Below, piece by piece: positions 17,301 to 29,700 of a stretch of 64,000 bases of DNA. Below the pieces are notes generated by a model. The model had not been told where the DNA came from. It ran no database searches and saw nothing but the letters and a program-made list of their open reading frames with translations. Every line of letters begins with the position of its first letter. Position 1 is the first letter of the stretch. This DNA is from Lactarius indigo (lineage: Eukaryota > Basidiomycota > Agaricomycetes > Russulales > Russulaceae): the NCBI GenBank assembly GCA_025766275.1, contig JAFKAC010000034.1:372001-436000 (forward strand), written 5' to 3'. The translations under genes and the position numbers were made by a program.

Positions 17301-19805
17301 AAACACATGTCGCCAGCATTATTATATGCTTGTCGTTTCTACGACGATCATTTCGAACAACTTTCTTTCGACGCCGGTCTATTTGACAAACTGCAAGCTT
17401 TCTTTGGCGCGAAATTTCTCTTCTGGCTTGAGGCCCTTAGCTTGGTGGGCGATATGCGTCTTGCCTTGCCAGCGTTGTCGTCTGTAAATGTGTGGCTAGC
17501 ATCTGGTCGAGGTGTAAGTTTGAACACCCATTCTGTGAAGCTGACAAACAACTAATGAAAATAGTCGCAACAGGTTTCTCTGGCAGAGCTGGAGAAATTG
17601 ACCGCGTTCATCAACGATGCCACTGCGTTCGTGCGATACTTCGGGATAGCGATGGCAAAGAGCGCACCGCATGTCTACATTTCTACTTTACCATTTGCGC
17701 CGACTTGCTCTCTTGTTTCGATGCATTATTCAAGCATGTTTCCTCGAACGCTGCGTGTCGAAAGTGGACGATTATCTCATTGGCCTTCATCAGAGATGGT
17801 GATTTCAAATGTCGGAGACCGTATCAATTCCATCGCACTCTCACCGGATGGCCAACGAATCGTCTCGGGCTCTTACGATGGAGGAATTTGCGTGTGGAAT
17901 GCCACGACGGGAGAGTGTGTGGCAGGACCATTTGTCGGAAGCGCGAAGTCTGTTGCATTCTCGCCAGATGGCCAGCGCATTGCCTCAGGCATGAACAATA
18001 ACACAATTCAAGTGTGGGATACCATGACTGGAGAGATCGTGGTAGGCCCGCGTAGTGGGCACAGGAAACGGGTTACATCCGTGGCATTCTCCCCAGATGG
18101 CCAGTTCATTGTCACGGGTTCGGAAGATCGCACCATCCGTGTATGGAAGGCTACAACAGGAGAGACAGTGGCAGGCCCACTTAGGGGGCACACAGGTCGT
18201 GTCACATCTGTGGCATTCTCCCCAGACAGCCAGCGAATTGTCTCTGGCTCGGCTGACCAAACGATTCGTATCTGGAACTCCACCACGGGAGAGACGGTGG
18301 GAGGTCCATACAGTGGGCACACGGGTTGTGTCACGTCTGTGGCATTCTCTCCAGACGGTCGGCGCGTCATTTCGGGTTCGGAAGATGACACGATTCGTGT
18401 GTGGAGCGCCGTAACGGGAGAAACAATGGCGGGCCCATTTGGTGGACATACGGATTCGATCTTGTCTGTAGCATTTTCCGCAGATGGTCGACGTATTGTC
18501 TCGGGCTCAATCGATAGAACGATTCGCGTGTGGGATGCCATAACAGGAGATGCAGTGGCAGGCCCATTCAGCGGGCACACCCATCTGGTTGAGTCAGTTG
18601 TATTCTCACCAGATGGCCAGCGCGTTATCTCAGCCTCTTGGGATGGAACCATTCGTGTGTGGAATGCCACGACTGGAGGGACGGTGGCAGGCGCATTTAT
18701 TGGACACAGGAGTCAGGTCACGTGTCTATCATTCTCACCAGATGGCAAGCGCGTTGTCTCGGGATCGGATGACCACACAATTCGTATGTGGGACGCCATG
18801 ACAGGACAGCCAATGACAAGCTCATTTACTGGGCACACGAATTGGGTCACATCTGTGGCATTCTCCCCAGATGGTCAACGCGTTGTCTCGTGCTCGTCAG
18901 ATTCGACAATTCGTGTGTGGAGTGCGACAACAGGAGAGACGGCGGCAGGCCCATTTAGTCCCGGAACCTGGGTCACCTGTGTGACATTCTCTCCAGATGG
19001 CAAGCGCATCGCATCGGGCTTGGGCAATGGATCAATTCGCGTGTGGGATGCCGCAACAGGAGAGACGGTGGCGAGTCCGAGTCCATCCGCTGGAAACCGG
19101 TACGATGTCATGTCCGTGGCATTTTCCCCAGACGGTCAGCGGATTGTATCGGGCTCGCGCGATAAAACAATTCTCGTGTGGAATGCCATAACAGGAGAGA
19201 CAGTGGCAGGGCCATTAAGTGGGCACACGGGTCCGGCCACGTCTGTGATATTCACTCCAGATGGTCAGCGTTTCATCTCGGGCTCGAGTGATTCAACAAT
19301 CCGTGTTTGGGATGCTTCGACCGGAGAGACGGTGACAGGCCCATTTAGTGGGCACATAGGTTGGATCCACTCTGTGGCAATCTCCCCGGACGGCCAGTGC
19401 ATGGCCTCAGGCTCGGATGACCAAACGATTCGTATGTGGAACCCCACCACTGGAGAGCCAGTGGCAGGCCCATACTGTGGGCACACACATTCGGTTCAGT
19501 CCGTGGCATTCTCTCCAGATGGTCAGCGCGTCGTCTCATCAGCATATGGATCAATTCGTATGTTGGATGTTACGACATGCAAGACGGAAAATACTGGACA
19601 GGTTGACTTCACTTACCGATCGAAGATAAACGAGGAAGGATGGATATGTGGTAGCAACGATGAACTGTTAATGTGGATCCCGCCGTTACATAGGGCAAAT
19701 CTTCACCGGCCAGGTGACATCTGGGTTGTGGGCGAACACGAAACCCGCCTGAGTCTTTCTGATTTTCCGCACGGTGATAGTTGGGATACCTGTATTGATG
19801 CCTAG
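14329..19805 (+). CDS. C2-NACHT-WD40 fungal NLR protein, copy A (intact, ~1680 aa)
   Basis: Nine exons: 14329-14461, 14512-14656, 14708-14824, 14891-15269, 15330-15380, 15437-15641, 15693-15923, 15973-17513, 17565-19805. All introns are GT-AG and the frame is open to TAG. The start is the first ATG in the frame (AAAAATGG context). Approximate residues: C2-like domain 39-155; Pro/Thr-rich linker to 257; helical region to 420; NACHT ATPase with Walker A GQAGTGKSS (472-480) and Walker B VLVVIDALDE (571-580); 14 WD40 repeats (about 1020-1610) with consensus SVAFSPDGQRIVSGS; unique C-terminus. Fungal NLRs of this build act as STAND switches in non-self recognition and programmed cell death (HET-D/E class). 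The C2 domain suggests membrane targeting; ligand and effector output are unknown. Confidence 0.9.
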
Positions 19806-21511
19806 ATAGAAATACTACGCCGATTTGCTGTGTAATGCGCCTGGACTTCATTGGGAGATCGAACCCGAATCAGGCGGGCCGGAGTTCCGACGACTGCATT
19901 ACGCCATTCTTTCTGCTCTTCTCTCCTTCTCGCTCTCCGTTACTAACGGTCATCTCGACTCACTTGTCCGATTTATTTTTATTGTTGCTGTTGATTGCCG
20001 ATTTTGGCTTTGGTTTTCGGGACTCATCTTACATACTGTTACGATTCCCCCATCCTACTTGAATAACCCCGACTTCCTTGAGACGTGTTCATAAACGCTC
20101 TGATACCACTTGCTGCTCGCTGTGTAAGTGCGAGACTCAGATGAGCTTCGGGAAAAATAGTTAGCGTATGCGTGCGCCCAGCGGTCAGCCACATTGCTTC
20201 ATTACTGTAACAAAAAATAGCCACGGATTCAAATTTTGCATGCTGGATGCGATGTAGTTGATCGTGTCCAGCAGGCTATCCGATGTACGGGCGTCTCGGT
20301 CTCTGGCACGAGCCAGCCAGACTACCAAGTTAGGTTACGCTTCCTGAGGTCAGTTCCTCATGTGCTGGCTAGATCAACTCTGGCAGAGTGGGCGTCAGCG
20401 CTGGGATCGTACGATTAATGCGTAGACATTTCGACGCGTCTTTGTTGATCTATACTTTTTGCGTGTTCGATCCTGGGATTGGATTGAATGAGCCAACAAC
20501 GCGCCTGTTTTCGTCGGCTCGCATCTCTTCGTTGTCTCAAGAAAAACAGAAATCCTAAAGTAGGAGGCGGGATTGCCGTTGACGTCGAGGTAGAATGAGA
20601 TACCTCCATTGAGTATCTTCAACAATCGTACGGTCTGGTCGGGTGCTGCCTTCCGCCGAGGCTTCCAAACTTGGCTTGGCTCTCTTCCAAGGTTGTCTAC
20701 CGAATAGCAACAATAACGGACTCTGTTAGATGAAGAGCGTATAGACGTGATGGTCAGTCCTCCGGCCTACGAGCCGATCTATCGCTTCGAGCAGTCAGCA
20801 GCGCTTGGGTGCTTTTGGATCGTCGTCTTTCTTGGTAATAGACAATATCATTAGCTGAAGTAGCGAAACGGTTGGTTGAACAAGACGAGGAGGTGGAAGA
20901 ACATGGCTACCGATCTGATCCCGCGAGATCAGAAACAATTTTAAGTCTGTGGTACCTTACTAGAATAAAGACGTCTGCGTGTTTCACAGCCAGAGGGAGG
21001 AAAGAGCTACGCGTGACCGCCGCTGTGATGAAGAGTACTGGATCAGCAATCTAGGCTTAGACGCGACCTCTATTGTGAAAATAAGATAAAATAAAGTCAT
21101 TAGCTGAAACTATCAGTGCACGAGCCCAGCGTCTATGAATTGCGGTAAAGTAGCTCTCGCAACACAAATCGACAAAGTCTTGGGTAGGATTACCTGACCC
21201 TTGCGTGTTAGAGACAACCGTGACCTGGGGAATTCAAAGATTCTCACGTTGAGTTTCACGACGTGATGACGTCGTTCACGAGTCTTGGCAAAAGCGGGTC
21301 GGGTTCACACCTGGAAAGGGTCACAGAACCGAATACCGATATCGTTGTCCGCGGTTTCGGCAAGCGACAGTGGAAGCTATTGGTAGAACAAGGGTGGATC
21401 GATGCCCATGAAAGGAATGTCTTGGTCATCGAAGAGCGTCCCAGCAGTGTCCCGGCTTTCAACCTACGCCCGAGTCCGAGTCTTGGCTCGTCTTTGGTCA
21501 CCATTTAGCAG
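19806..21511 (+). other. Spacer between NLR copy A and the AP180 pseudogene
   Basis: The spacer is homologous to 32249-34078 in the right block, with many indels. It should hold the NLR 3' UTR and the AP180 promoter. No gene with a start codon is supported. The last 225 nt (21284-21508) form an open frame ending LRPSPSLGSSLVTI directly before the AP180 ATG; its counterpart in the right block is also open but lacks an ATG. Confidence 0.5.
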
Positions 21512-23040
21512 ATGTCTTCTTTCGAAAAGGTCGTCAAAAATGCTTGCAAACCAAAGCCTACACCGCCCAAGTCCATGGTTAGCCTCCTACTTCCTGCGTG
21601 TACGCCAACTCACACCCCCCCTCGGGTCAGTACGTTGACCCAATCATCGCTGCAACATGGTCGGAGGATGGCGCCATCCATGATGTCTGCAGGGCCCTTT
21701 CTCCTCGCTTTCGAGAGCCAAACTCTACCGTCAGTTTGTTTCTATGATCGAATGAAGAGTAGGACGCGCCAGTGGGCTGACGACGATTCAGGTGGTGTTC
21801 AAGGCGCTTATTGTCCTTCACACGATGGTTCGGAATGGTGCAACGGACAATGTACTTCAATATCTGTCCTCTTCGGATGTTCTACGATTGAAGAATGTCT
21901 CTGGCGGCCAATGAGAAGGTACGGGTCATATCTTTCTTTCACCTCCGGACTTATTCACTTCGTCCAGGTTACAACGCGCCTAAGAATCTCCAGCATTATG
22001 CTCTATATCTCGACACGCGCATACGTTCGTACCGTGATCTCAAACACGATGCCATCCGTGTCCAGTCTGAAACGAACTGTGACATGCGTTTATCTATGTC
22101 ACTGGAAGAGGACGGGCGACTCGCTCGTAATCAGACTTTCGAGGACAGCACGCGAAAGGCCCAGCCTTCTGGTGGCATTTCGAGGAGCAAGACGATCATG
22201 GGCCGTAAGCTCCGGGTGATGACGGTAGAGAAGGGTCTTCTCAGAGAGACCAAGGTGGTCCAGTTCCATCAGTTTTACCTGGATGACCTGGGTGATGAGC
22301 TAACGATCACGGCCCTTCGGATGCCCATCAAGGATCTCCTCATTCTTTTTCAGGCTGTCAATGAGGGAGTTATTAACGCGCTAGGTAAGGTTTCGATCGG
22401 CCCTATCCGGGGTACTCCTCGCCAACGCTTCACTCCACACAGAACATTACTTTGAGATGTTACGCCGAACAAGCTCTCACGATATATTGGCAATTTTGCA
22501 ATCAGGCAGAGTTTGTAGTCGAGTATCTTGGCGTTGCGCAGAAACTCCAAAACTTCCTTAATGATCCCAAACCTGAAACATGTACGTTTCCCCGATCTTA
22601 CTTATTGGCGCGCGGCTCTTGACCTTTTCGTACAGGCCCCCGTATCTTTCATGGGAGCGTTGGAAGAGTACTTGAATGATTCTAACTTGGAGCAGAACAG
22701 GATCGAAAACAAGGTGAACAAGGACTCTGCGGATAAGGGCCTCAAGAACAATCAGCCTAACCCGAAGAAAGCAGAGAAAGGCGAGTGCGCTAACACAAAT
22801 TATTGGGATTACTTACTCATTTGTTTCTACCCGTAGCGGCGTCATCTACATCAACGGCACCAGAAGCGGAAGGGTCTTCTAAAGGCGCACCGAAGATGGA
22901 ACGACAATCTTCAACTCGCAAGCAGGATGGTATGCGCTTTCCCATATCATTTCGTCCGCTTCTTACCCGTTTTGTTCTCAGCTTTGCGGCTGACCAGTTC
23001 CAACAGCAAGCAACGTACAACCCTTTCGATGCTGCTGGCA
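21512..23040 (+). pseudogene. AP180/ANTH clathrin adaptor pseudogene (left duplicate)
   Basis: This copy matches the first eight exons and the start of exon 9 of the intact gene at 34079-37371. Lesions seen by comparison: TGG to TGA at 21912-21914 (in the GGQWEG segment); a deletion that removes the end of exon 4 with its donor and most of the next intron, near 22262; an 8-nt loss at about 22458 and a 5-nt loss at about 22565, both frameshifting; loss of about 50 nt near 22899; and truncation at about 23040, which removes the NPF-rich tail. The sequence then changes to unrelated DNA. It cannot encode a full adaptor; a short ANTH fragment is the most it could make. Confidence 0.88.
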
Positions 23041-24680
23041 CGCTCACATCATCTCCCACTTGCATGGCAACAAATTGTGCAACGCTTGGGTCGCAAACGA
23101 GAAGGGCATGCGACGGTAGTTGACTGGTTTTGTGACCTGTTTCCCTCATTAATACTCCTACAGGCTGCTATGCACGACATTAGTGAGTCGGTGAACACTC
23201 TACCAGAACTGCACTCTTCACATTGTGTAAGTCAACGCAATCCTCAACTTACACGATAATATCACAAGTTTTTTCAACACTCTTTTTAGCTGGGAGATGC
23301 GCAAGCTGGGAGCTCTGTTTCCATATCTTCGCCACAGACAGCGGCAGCGCAGATGGATTGCCACGTGTTGGCAAAACCTGCACGGGGTTTGGCGTGCGCC
23401 GGTCAGGGTAATAGTTTCCCAACCCGTACAAAATTCGTACCCGTAGAGCGGGTACCTGCAGGTTTTCCAACTTGTGTATCACTCCCAAATCCTCCCTTTT
23501 TGCCCAAGTTTTGCCGGTTTCTTTATTGGATCGCCTCCATTGGACCGCCTCCACGTGGCTTAGCTGCCAAATCGGACTCATTCTCACGATGTCGCACCAC
23601 ATTGCTATCGATTCTCGCACTTTCCCGATCCCTTCCCATCCGAGTCTTTCCATCCATCCACCCACATCCATCTCTCTCTCTTTCGTCACCGTCACTAGTA
23701 TCCCACCCTTTGTTACGTCGTATCAAAGAGCATCGACGACAACGACAACGGACCACCTGTTTTCATCACACAATCATGACAAATGGCCCCTAGGGCACAC
23801 ATAGACCAGCCCCGTGTCCACCTCAACCGTCTGTGTTCGGCGTGACTGTGACGAGGTGAGTCATGTGACCACGACCGTGACGCCGGGGGATGTTGACGCG
23901 TGATACGACCAGTCCGGCGGCAACAAGGCAACATCGACTACGGCAACAGGGCGATCCGGTACGACGACGCCAATCGCTGGCACTGCAGCAATGACTTCAA
24001 TCCCCCTCCCGGGCTCGCATCAATCGTTGTCGCTATGATCAGTGCACCGGACATACCCGTGCACCATTTCATTTACTTTTCTTTGCAGCGGCTTGGCGCA
24101 ATCACAGGACCTTGTAGTACTGCTTTGGGACATGCGATATTTCAACATTTCTACACACATCGTGTGATTTTCTTTTTCTTTTTGGATTCACATCTCGTCG
24201 TTTTCCTATCCCTACAGAATCCTGCCAACCGCACGGCGTCAATAGTCGGTACTCTTGAACCTATACCATCAAGCAATCAAGTTTTATTATTGCTGTCCTC
24301 AAGACTTCAAGGTAAGTTGTCAAAGTTTGCGCTATCCCAACGACCGTGCTCGCAACTTCTACGGGCGACCTCACGACGATCACGACTGCTACCGCGACAA
24401 CGACCTCAATGACGATTACAGTTACGACTTGCGACGACAATCACGCCACGGTAATGACCGCAGTGACGGCAACAAAGGAGGTAGCAGTCACAACGAGGTG
24501 AGCGCAACCGCAATGACATGACGGTGGTAGTACATTCGTATCAATATAACAATCGTGGTATCAATATTCGGCCGTGAACTTGGCCAGGTACAGGCCACCA
24601 ATTTGTGTACGATTTTGTGTGTGCGGAGTGTCATAGCACGGGCCGGCGTTCCGGTGGGATTCGACGCGGCAACTCTGTCA
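23041..24680. other. Unassigned region between AP180 pseudogene and SPC25 remnant
   Basis: No complete gene is supported. There is a CT-rich stretch at about 23600-23700. A Thr-rich open segment (about 24351-24492, TTITTATATTTSMTITVTT and onward) is built on ACG/ACA codons and is followed by a GTGAGC donor-like site, so it may be a decayed exon of a Thr-rich surface protein or simple repeat sequence. A similar short Thr-rich piece lies at about 23817-23901. Confidence 0.4.
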
Positions 24681-25310
24681 ATGGCCCGCCGGTCCCAATC
24701 GCCCAGTGAATTGACGATGAACACAATCTCGACTCTTCTTAACTCAGAACCAGCCATAGATCTGCATACGTGGCCTCAGGCCTCAGTAGTGAACTTCTCA
24801 TGGGCGATCACCAATTTCACTCCTCGCTCCGTTGCGAGATCGCTCAACACCGGGATGCTCACGACAAACGGCTCAAGAAGCTGGCAGACCGCGCTCAGGA
24901 TGTAGAAAAAGAGAAGGAGCAATCGGTCACCCTGCTTTTCCTCACTCCATCGCCGTGTCGGAGCCGAGGTGCTTGCCTCTGTCGATGCGAACATCCAAAC
25001 ACTTTGCGCTTGCGCGGCGAACCTTCGTAAAGGTCGGTTTCTCTCGTGTCTGTCTGCACATCCACGCGCACCACCCTCTGAGGATGTCTCATGGAGTGGG
25101 AGCTGGAATGTGATAAGTTGGAAATGCACGCCAGATTCATGCCCGCAGAGGTGTGCGTGAGTGAACACGCAACGGGCATGGGTTATAGTGGGAATCGGCC
25201 CCGACCAGCTCCTGTTCCGCTATACCTTCGAAATTGATGACGACTCTTGCGTACTCACGTTCCACGCACGAAGTGGACTTCGTGATCGACCTCTTATCCC
25301 AGTATAAAGG
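24681..25310 (+). pseudogene. SPC25: Decayed SPC25-like kinetochore gene
   Basis: Spc25 is a subunit of the Ndc80 complex that ties kinetochores to microtubules. The remnant runs from ATG (24681) through pieces in different frames: SEPAIDLHTWPQASVVNFSW, then EIAQHRDAHDKRLKKLADRA with a coiled-coil look, then VDANIQTLCACAANLRK, LECDKLEMHA, and finally IGPDQLLFRYTFEIDDD and REVDFVIDLLSQYK-like codons (ending about 25308), which fit the conserved Spc25 C-terminus. The frame switches several times; the first is a 1-nt loss near 24834 (GTTGCGAG against ATTGCCGAG in the copy at 60000-60215). So it is a pseudogene. The family call comes from recalled consensus, not a search. Confidence 0.6.
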
Positions 25311-25839
25311 TACGCCGTATCGATTGCACCCGCTCTGTGCGCGAACTGAAGGATGTCGATAGTACTACTAGTACTTCGACAGCGCGGTTGAAACGAGTCA
25401 GGCGATGTGGATACTTTCATCAAGCGTGTATCTCAGGCGTATGTGAAACCCCTCTCGTAGACTTGGGGTTGAGTATGAATTATGAGACTAATGTACGAAA
25501 TATAATCAAGTGCCGAGATGCTGTGACTGGCAACGAGACCCGTACCGTGGGGTCCATATATGCGACCCAAGGATGCACCCCGTGCCCAGCACAAGCGAAA
25601 CAAAAGGCGATGAGCACACTGAGGTCCACGTGTACGCCTACGTCGTACTATTCATTGGCACTTTATTTCACGACTGGCCGGCTGAGTATTGAGACCGCTC
25701 CTTATAGGAGGTTTGGATCCCGGTGGTAGTTCATTGTCGACAGAAACCCGGTTATGAGTGCGTGAGCACCCCCGTTCTCATTCTCTCATAACCGAAGCTA
25801 CATATATTTGGCTCAGTTCGGCGCTCAGAAATCGGGAAA
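25311..25839. other. Spacer with no recognised gene
   Basis: Only short frames without recognisable domains or convincing splice sites are seen. It separates the SPC25 remnant from the minus-strand membrane ORF. Confidence 0.4.
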
Positions 25840-26244
25840 CTAACTTACCACCACGTCCATGCTCAGCATATCACTGAGACTATCAATACCCAATATAATG
25901 TAGCCGATTAATTCATCTCCAAAGTGCAATAGAAGGGAATCCAGCTCATTATCCGCACGGCTGGCGACAACGACGATGGCATACTCTCTTCCACGGGACT
26001 TTAGACTGTATCCATGGTGGGCGCCGGAGGGGATCTCTAGGGGTAGTACGATATGATCGTGTGCCTGGGAAGATGGGCCTACGGCGGGATGTGAGTCGAT
26101 TGGTTTCAGAACAGTCAACAGCAGCCAGAGAGCGGCATAGAGAAGCACTGACACCAGGAAGAGACGGGGGCAAGTCGAAAATACTAGAATACTCGCCAGT
26201 GTGTGTGTGAGTGCTCGAGGGACGGACAAGTTGAAGGTCGCCAT
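25840..26244 (-). CDS. Hypothetical small membrane protein (possibly one exon of a larger gene)
   Basis: An ORF of about 134 aa from the ATG at 26244. It has one strong hydrophobic segment, CPRLFLVSVLLYAALWLLL (about residues 25-43), followed by a polar region with the hydrophobic strand YAIVVVASRADNELDSLLLHFG. The stop falls inside a GGTAAGTTAG donor-like site, so the ORF may be spliced on. A second open frame on the same strand (26482-25949, Gln/Pro-rich N-terminus) overlaps it and could be an upstream exon. The short cytosolic, single-TM, lumenal plan recalls type II Golgi proteins, but I do not recognise the family. It may also be a relic. Confidence 0.3.
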   Translation of the reverse strand: MATFNLSVPRALTHTLASILVFSTCPRLFLVSVLLYAALWLLLTVLKPIDSHPAVGPSSQAHDHIVLPLEIPSGAHHGYSLKSRGREYAIVVVASRADNELDSLLLHFGDELIGYIILGIDSLSDMLSMDVVVS

Positions 26245-26783
26245 GTTCGGCGCCACGTTTGGGAGATGCCCGTCTTGGGCTATCCTTGTGCAATATGAGT
26301 TCTCGAGCTAAATGTTTCGTCGCCTCGTCCGCAATCGCCTCGTCCATAGGCGGCTGCGGCTGCAGTTCGAATGGTCGCGATTGAAGTTGAAATTGTCGCT
26401 GGGTTTGAGGTTGAGGGGAGGCGGGCTGAATAGCAATAGGGACCAGCAAGAGTGTTTGGTCTGGCTGCGGGTTGCCGTCCACGCAGCCGTTTTAGTCACC
26501 GCCATTTGTTGTTCCTCTTTAGCCCCCGCCATTGACAGCACATATAACCTATCATGTCGTCTATTGCGTTACTGTAACACAAGGAGTGGACAAATAGATT
26601 TTGAGGTTTATGATGATCATTGGTGCGGGTCGCTCCATGTGAATCCGCCAACGGTTCCCTCCCTAGTGCCGTACTAGAAAACCAGGTAACGCCCGCAGTT
26701 CTGTGCAACACGTGATTAACTCAAGCCTCTGCCTCAACGTCGGACCCACTCACTCACTCTAGCCCCAGGAACCCTTTCGAAAA
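26245..26783. other. Upstream region of NLR copy B
   Basis: It contains the Gln/Pro-rich open frame mentioned for the minus-strand ORF (to 26482). From about 26668 it holds the start of the duplicated block, which would include the NLR promoter and 5' UTR. A CACTCACTCACTCTAGCCCCAGG stretch shortly before the ATG is shared with copy A and, more weakly, with copy C. No TATA box is convincing. Confidence 0.4.
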
Positions 26784-29700
26784 ATGGAGCATCGGCACAC
26801 CATATCGAATTCGTGCGTAAATGTCTGCTGTCCCGCGACTCTCCCACCATCGAACCATTACTCCAGGTCAGGTCCCTCTGCATCGGAAATCCCTCAGCTA
26901 CGCATCGAGGTGACCGGTATGTACCTAAATCCTATAGTTGATACCCGATAACGTATTTTATAGTCCTCCGAGCTCTCGATATCAAGAAGCGGCGACTCCT
27001 GAAGAACCGGGTCTTCGTTACTGTGACCAATCGGGAAATGACGAAGAAGACAAGGAGCGTTTCGAATAAGGGAGGAGCGGCGCAGTGGGATCAGAAACTA
27101 GATGCATTGTACGACATCTCTTTTTGAATTCTATCTTTCCGGCTGGAACTCCTGTTCAGTTATGTACAGCCGTCATCGGATCTTGTATTGCGTCTTTACG
27201 CGGAGCGATTGGTGCACACCGATACACTTATCGGGACGCATCAGATACCAATACCTGCCGAATCACAGATTGGTTTGTCTTTATGACGATATCGCTACCA
27301 GTGGCTGAACGCCTTGTGTATAGATATCCCTGTCGTTTTTAGCAATGGCGATGGACAAGCTGGACAATCGATCCAACCGGTCATGCTCTACTTGACTATC
27401 ACCGTGTCAGCGGAGCCGAGTTCCACGAATCCTATAGCAAGTGAAGTAGGTGGCTCGCCAGCTACGCATCCCTTCATGACGCAAGACCCCATCAAAGACC
27501 CCACTGCTTCTGAGCCGCTTTCATCTCCGACGGATCACGATCCCACCGAGACTAGCGCTCCTGTGCCATCGTTTCCTGATGTCCAGGCAGTGGTGTCACC
27601 GACAGAGGATGCTCTTCGTGATGCCGATGAAGCTATCAAGGCGATCAACACATCAGATACATGGGAAGGTGCTATTGCGAGGATCCAGTGGATGATGGAT
27701 ACATTTAGCGCGGCTGCAGGAGTGCGTCACTGCGCAATTCCCTTTGAACTTATCCTTGACTGAGCCTACTTCCGCTGTCAGCTTCACCCATACGCACAAA
27801 TGGCATGTGGCCTGCTATTAGCGATTCCCAAGGTGCGTCGATTTTCGTTATCGTAGTAAGGAAGCACTGACGCCGATCCGGATGTTAGACTCTCCTAGAA
27901 CAGTTTCAAAATGACGACAATGTCCGAACTCTGCTTGTAGCTGTACACGATGCGTTCGATTTCGCGAACCAGGAAAACATTTTGAGATCTATCAAGCGCG
28001 AGTCGAGGCAGGCCCGAATCCTCACGCTTATGTTACAGCATGTCTGTAATTGCTGTGACTTGATACGATCGTATGCAAACGATTCCCAGTTCTGTAAGTA
28101 TTTTTCACCCATTTCAGTGGCCGACGTAAACACGCCGTTGTCAGGGAAGCGAACGTTGAAGAATATCGGTGGCCGAGTCAACAAACAGATCGAGGACCTC
28201 CGCACCGCGCTTCTCGAACTCCGAAGGGCCTTCTTGGACGAGGCTGCCATCACCACGGAGATAACTACGCTCCAGATTCTGGATGACGTCGGAACAATTT
28301 CGGCCAAGATTTCTAATAGGCTTGACGGGATGGTTACCCAACTGAAGTGGGTGTCCAGCCAGGTTTCAGATGTCGGTACGTAGCCCCAATAGCTTGAGGG
28401 TTATCGATCTGATTACTGTCACAGATTTAGATGCGAAGATCAGAGAAATACCATATGGGACAGGCTCACGCTTCGTGCCGGAGAAGGGCTGCCTTCCAGG
28501 AACGCGCACAGCCTTCTTGGACCTCATCATTAATTGGGTGAATAACCCTGACTCGGAGCGTGGCCTTGTACTTCTTGGACAGGCGGGTACGGGAAAGTCG
28601 TCGATTGCGCACGAGATCGCACATCGCTTCGATAAAATGCACCGTCTCACGTCGTCGTTCATATTCTTGCGGAAAGAGCAATCTCAGCGCGATGCTTACA
28701 AATTCTTCACCACTCTGGCTCGCGATCTCTCCGATCGATATCCTTCATTCAAGACCGCGCTTGGAAGGATCGTGAAGGACGACTCCTCACTTCGGGTTCG
28801 TACACGCGACTATCCCACACTTTTCGAATCGCTAGTCCTCCAACCACTTGAGGGTCTCCACATCGTCGGCCCGGTCCTTGTTGTCATCGACGCGTTGGAC
28901 GAGAGCGGAGACACGGCCGGTAGAAATGGGTTACACGCATTCCTTGCCAAGAACTTATTCAAACTTCCATCGAACTTTCGCGTGCTTATCACGTCGAGGC
29001 CCGAGGATGGCATCCTGTCTGCGTTCAATGGAGCGCCGTCGACCATTATCAAATATATGAATGACTCTGAGCTGGCAGCTAGAACGGAGGACGATATACT
29101 TACCTTCCTTCAAAGGTTACTCCCTTCGGATGCGTTCGAAGAGCACGGAGTCGCGTTGACAAGAAAGGCAGAAGGTCTGTTTCAGTGGGCGGCTGTCGCT
29201 GGTGGATTCATCCTGGATCCTCCCGAATGCTTCGGGTTCAGCAAGAAGAAGTGCATAAATCACCTTTTGAGACTGACTACAGATCGCGATGGACAAGATC
29301 CGTTGGACGAGTTATACAAGGAAGTCCTCGAGGGCTACTTCACACACCCGCAAGCTCGACTTCTATTCCGTTCTGTCGTGGGACAGCTCATCACCGCATT
29401 CGAACCCCTCTCTATATGCTCCCTGACCACTCTGCGAGGACTCGGCTTCAATGACGACGATGACGCCGATTCTGTTGCTATAATGCTCGGTCGCCTGGGC
29501 TCATTGTTAAGCAACGTTAACTCATCCGATGACACCCTTCCTATTCTTCCTCTCCATGCATCATTTCGTGACTTCCTGACAAATAAGGAGAAGAGCGGCG
29601 ATTTCTCTATTCCCGTTCAAGACGCCCATCATGAGTTGGCCCATTCATGTGTCGGTCTAGTACTTCGCGACCTCAGATTCAACATGTGCCACATTGAATC

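Larger units (their letters stand above)
14215..23040 (+). repeat. Left copy of a ~9-kb duplicated block (NLR gene + AP180 pseudogene)
   Basis: The block is homologous throughout to 26668-35727 in the same orientation. Homology starts near a shared TACTAG-AAACCAGGTAACG stretch and ends in the last AP180 exon, after CAACGTACAACCCTTT. Exon and intron lengths of the NLR gene are nearly the same in both copies. The copies diverge by many substitutions and small indels, so the duplication is not recent. Confidence 0.9.

Noticed and set aside
17985..18670. Antisense frames across the WD40 repeats (also in copies B and C)
   Set aside because: Regular 43-codon repeats keep several antisense frames open; they are shadows of the WD40 code.
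23900..24412. 170-aa frame
   Set aside because: Composition and codon use look random, and no start, intron or domain support is seen.
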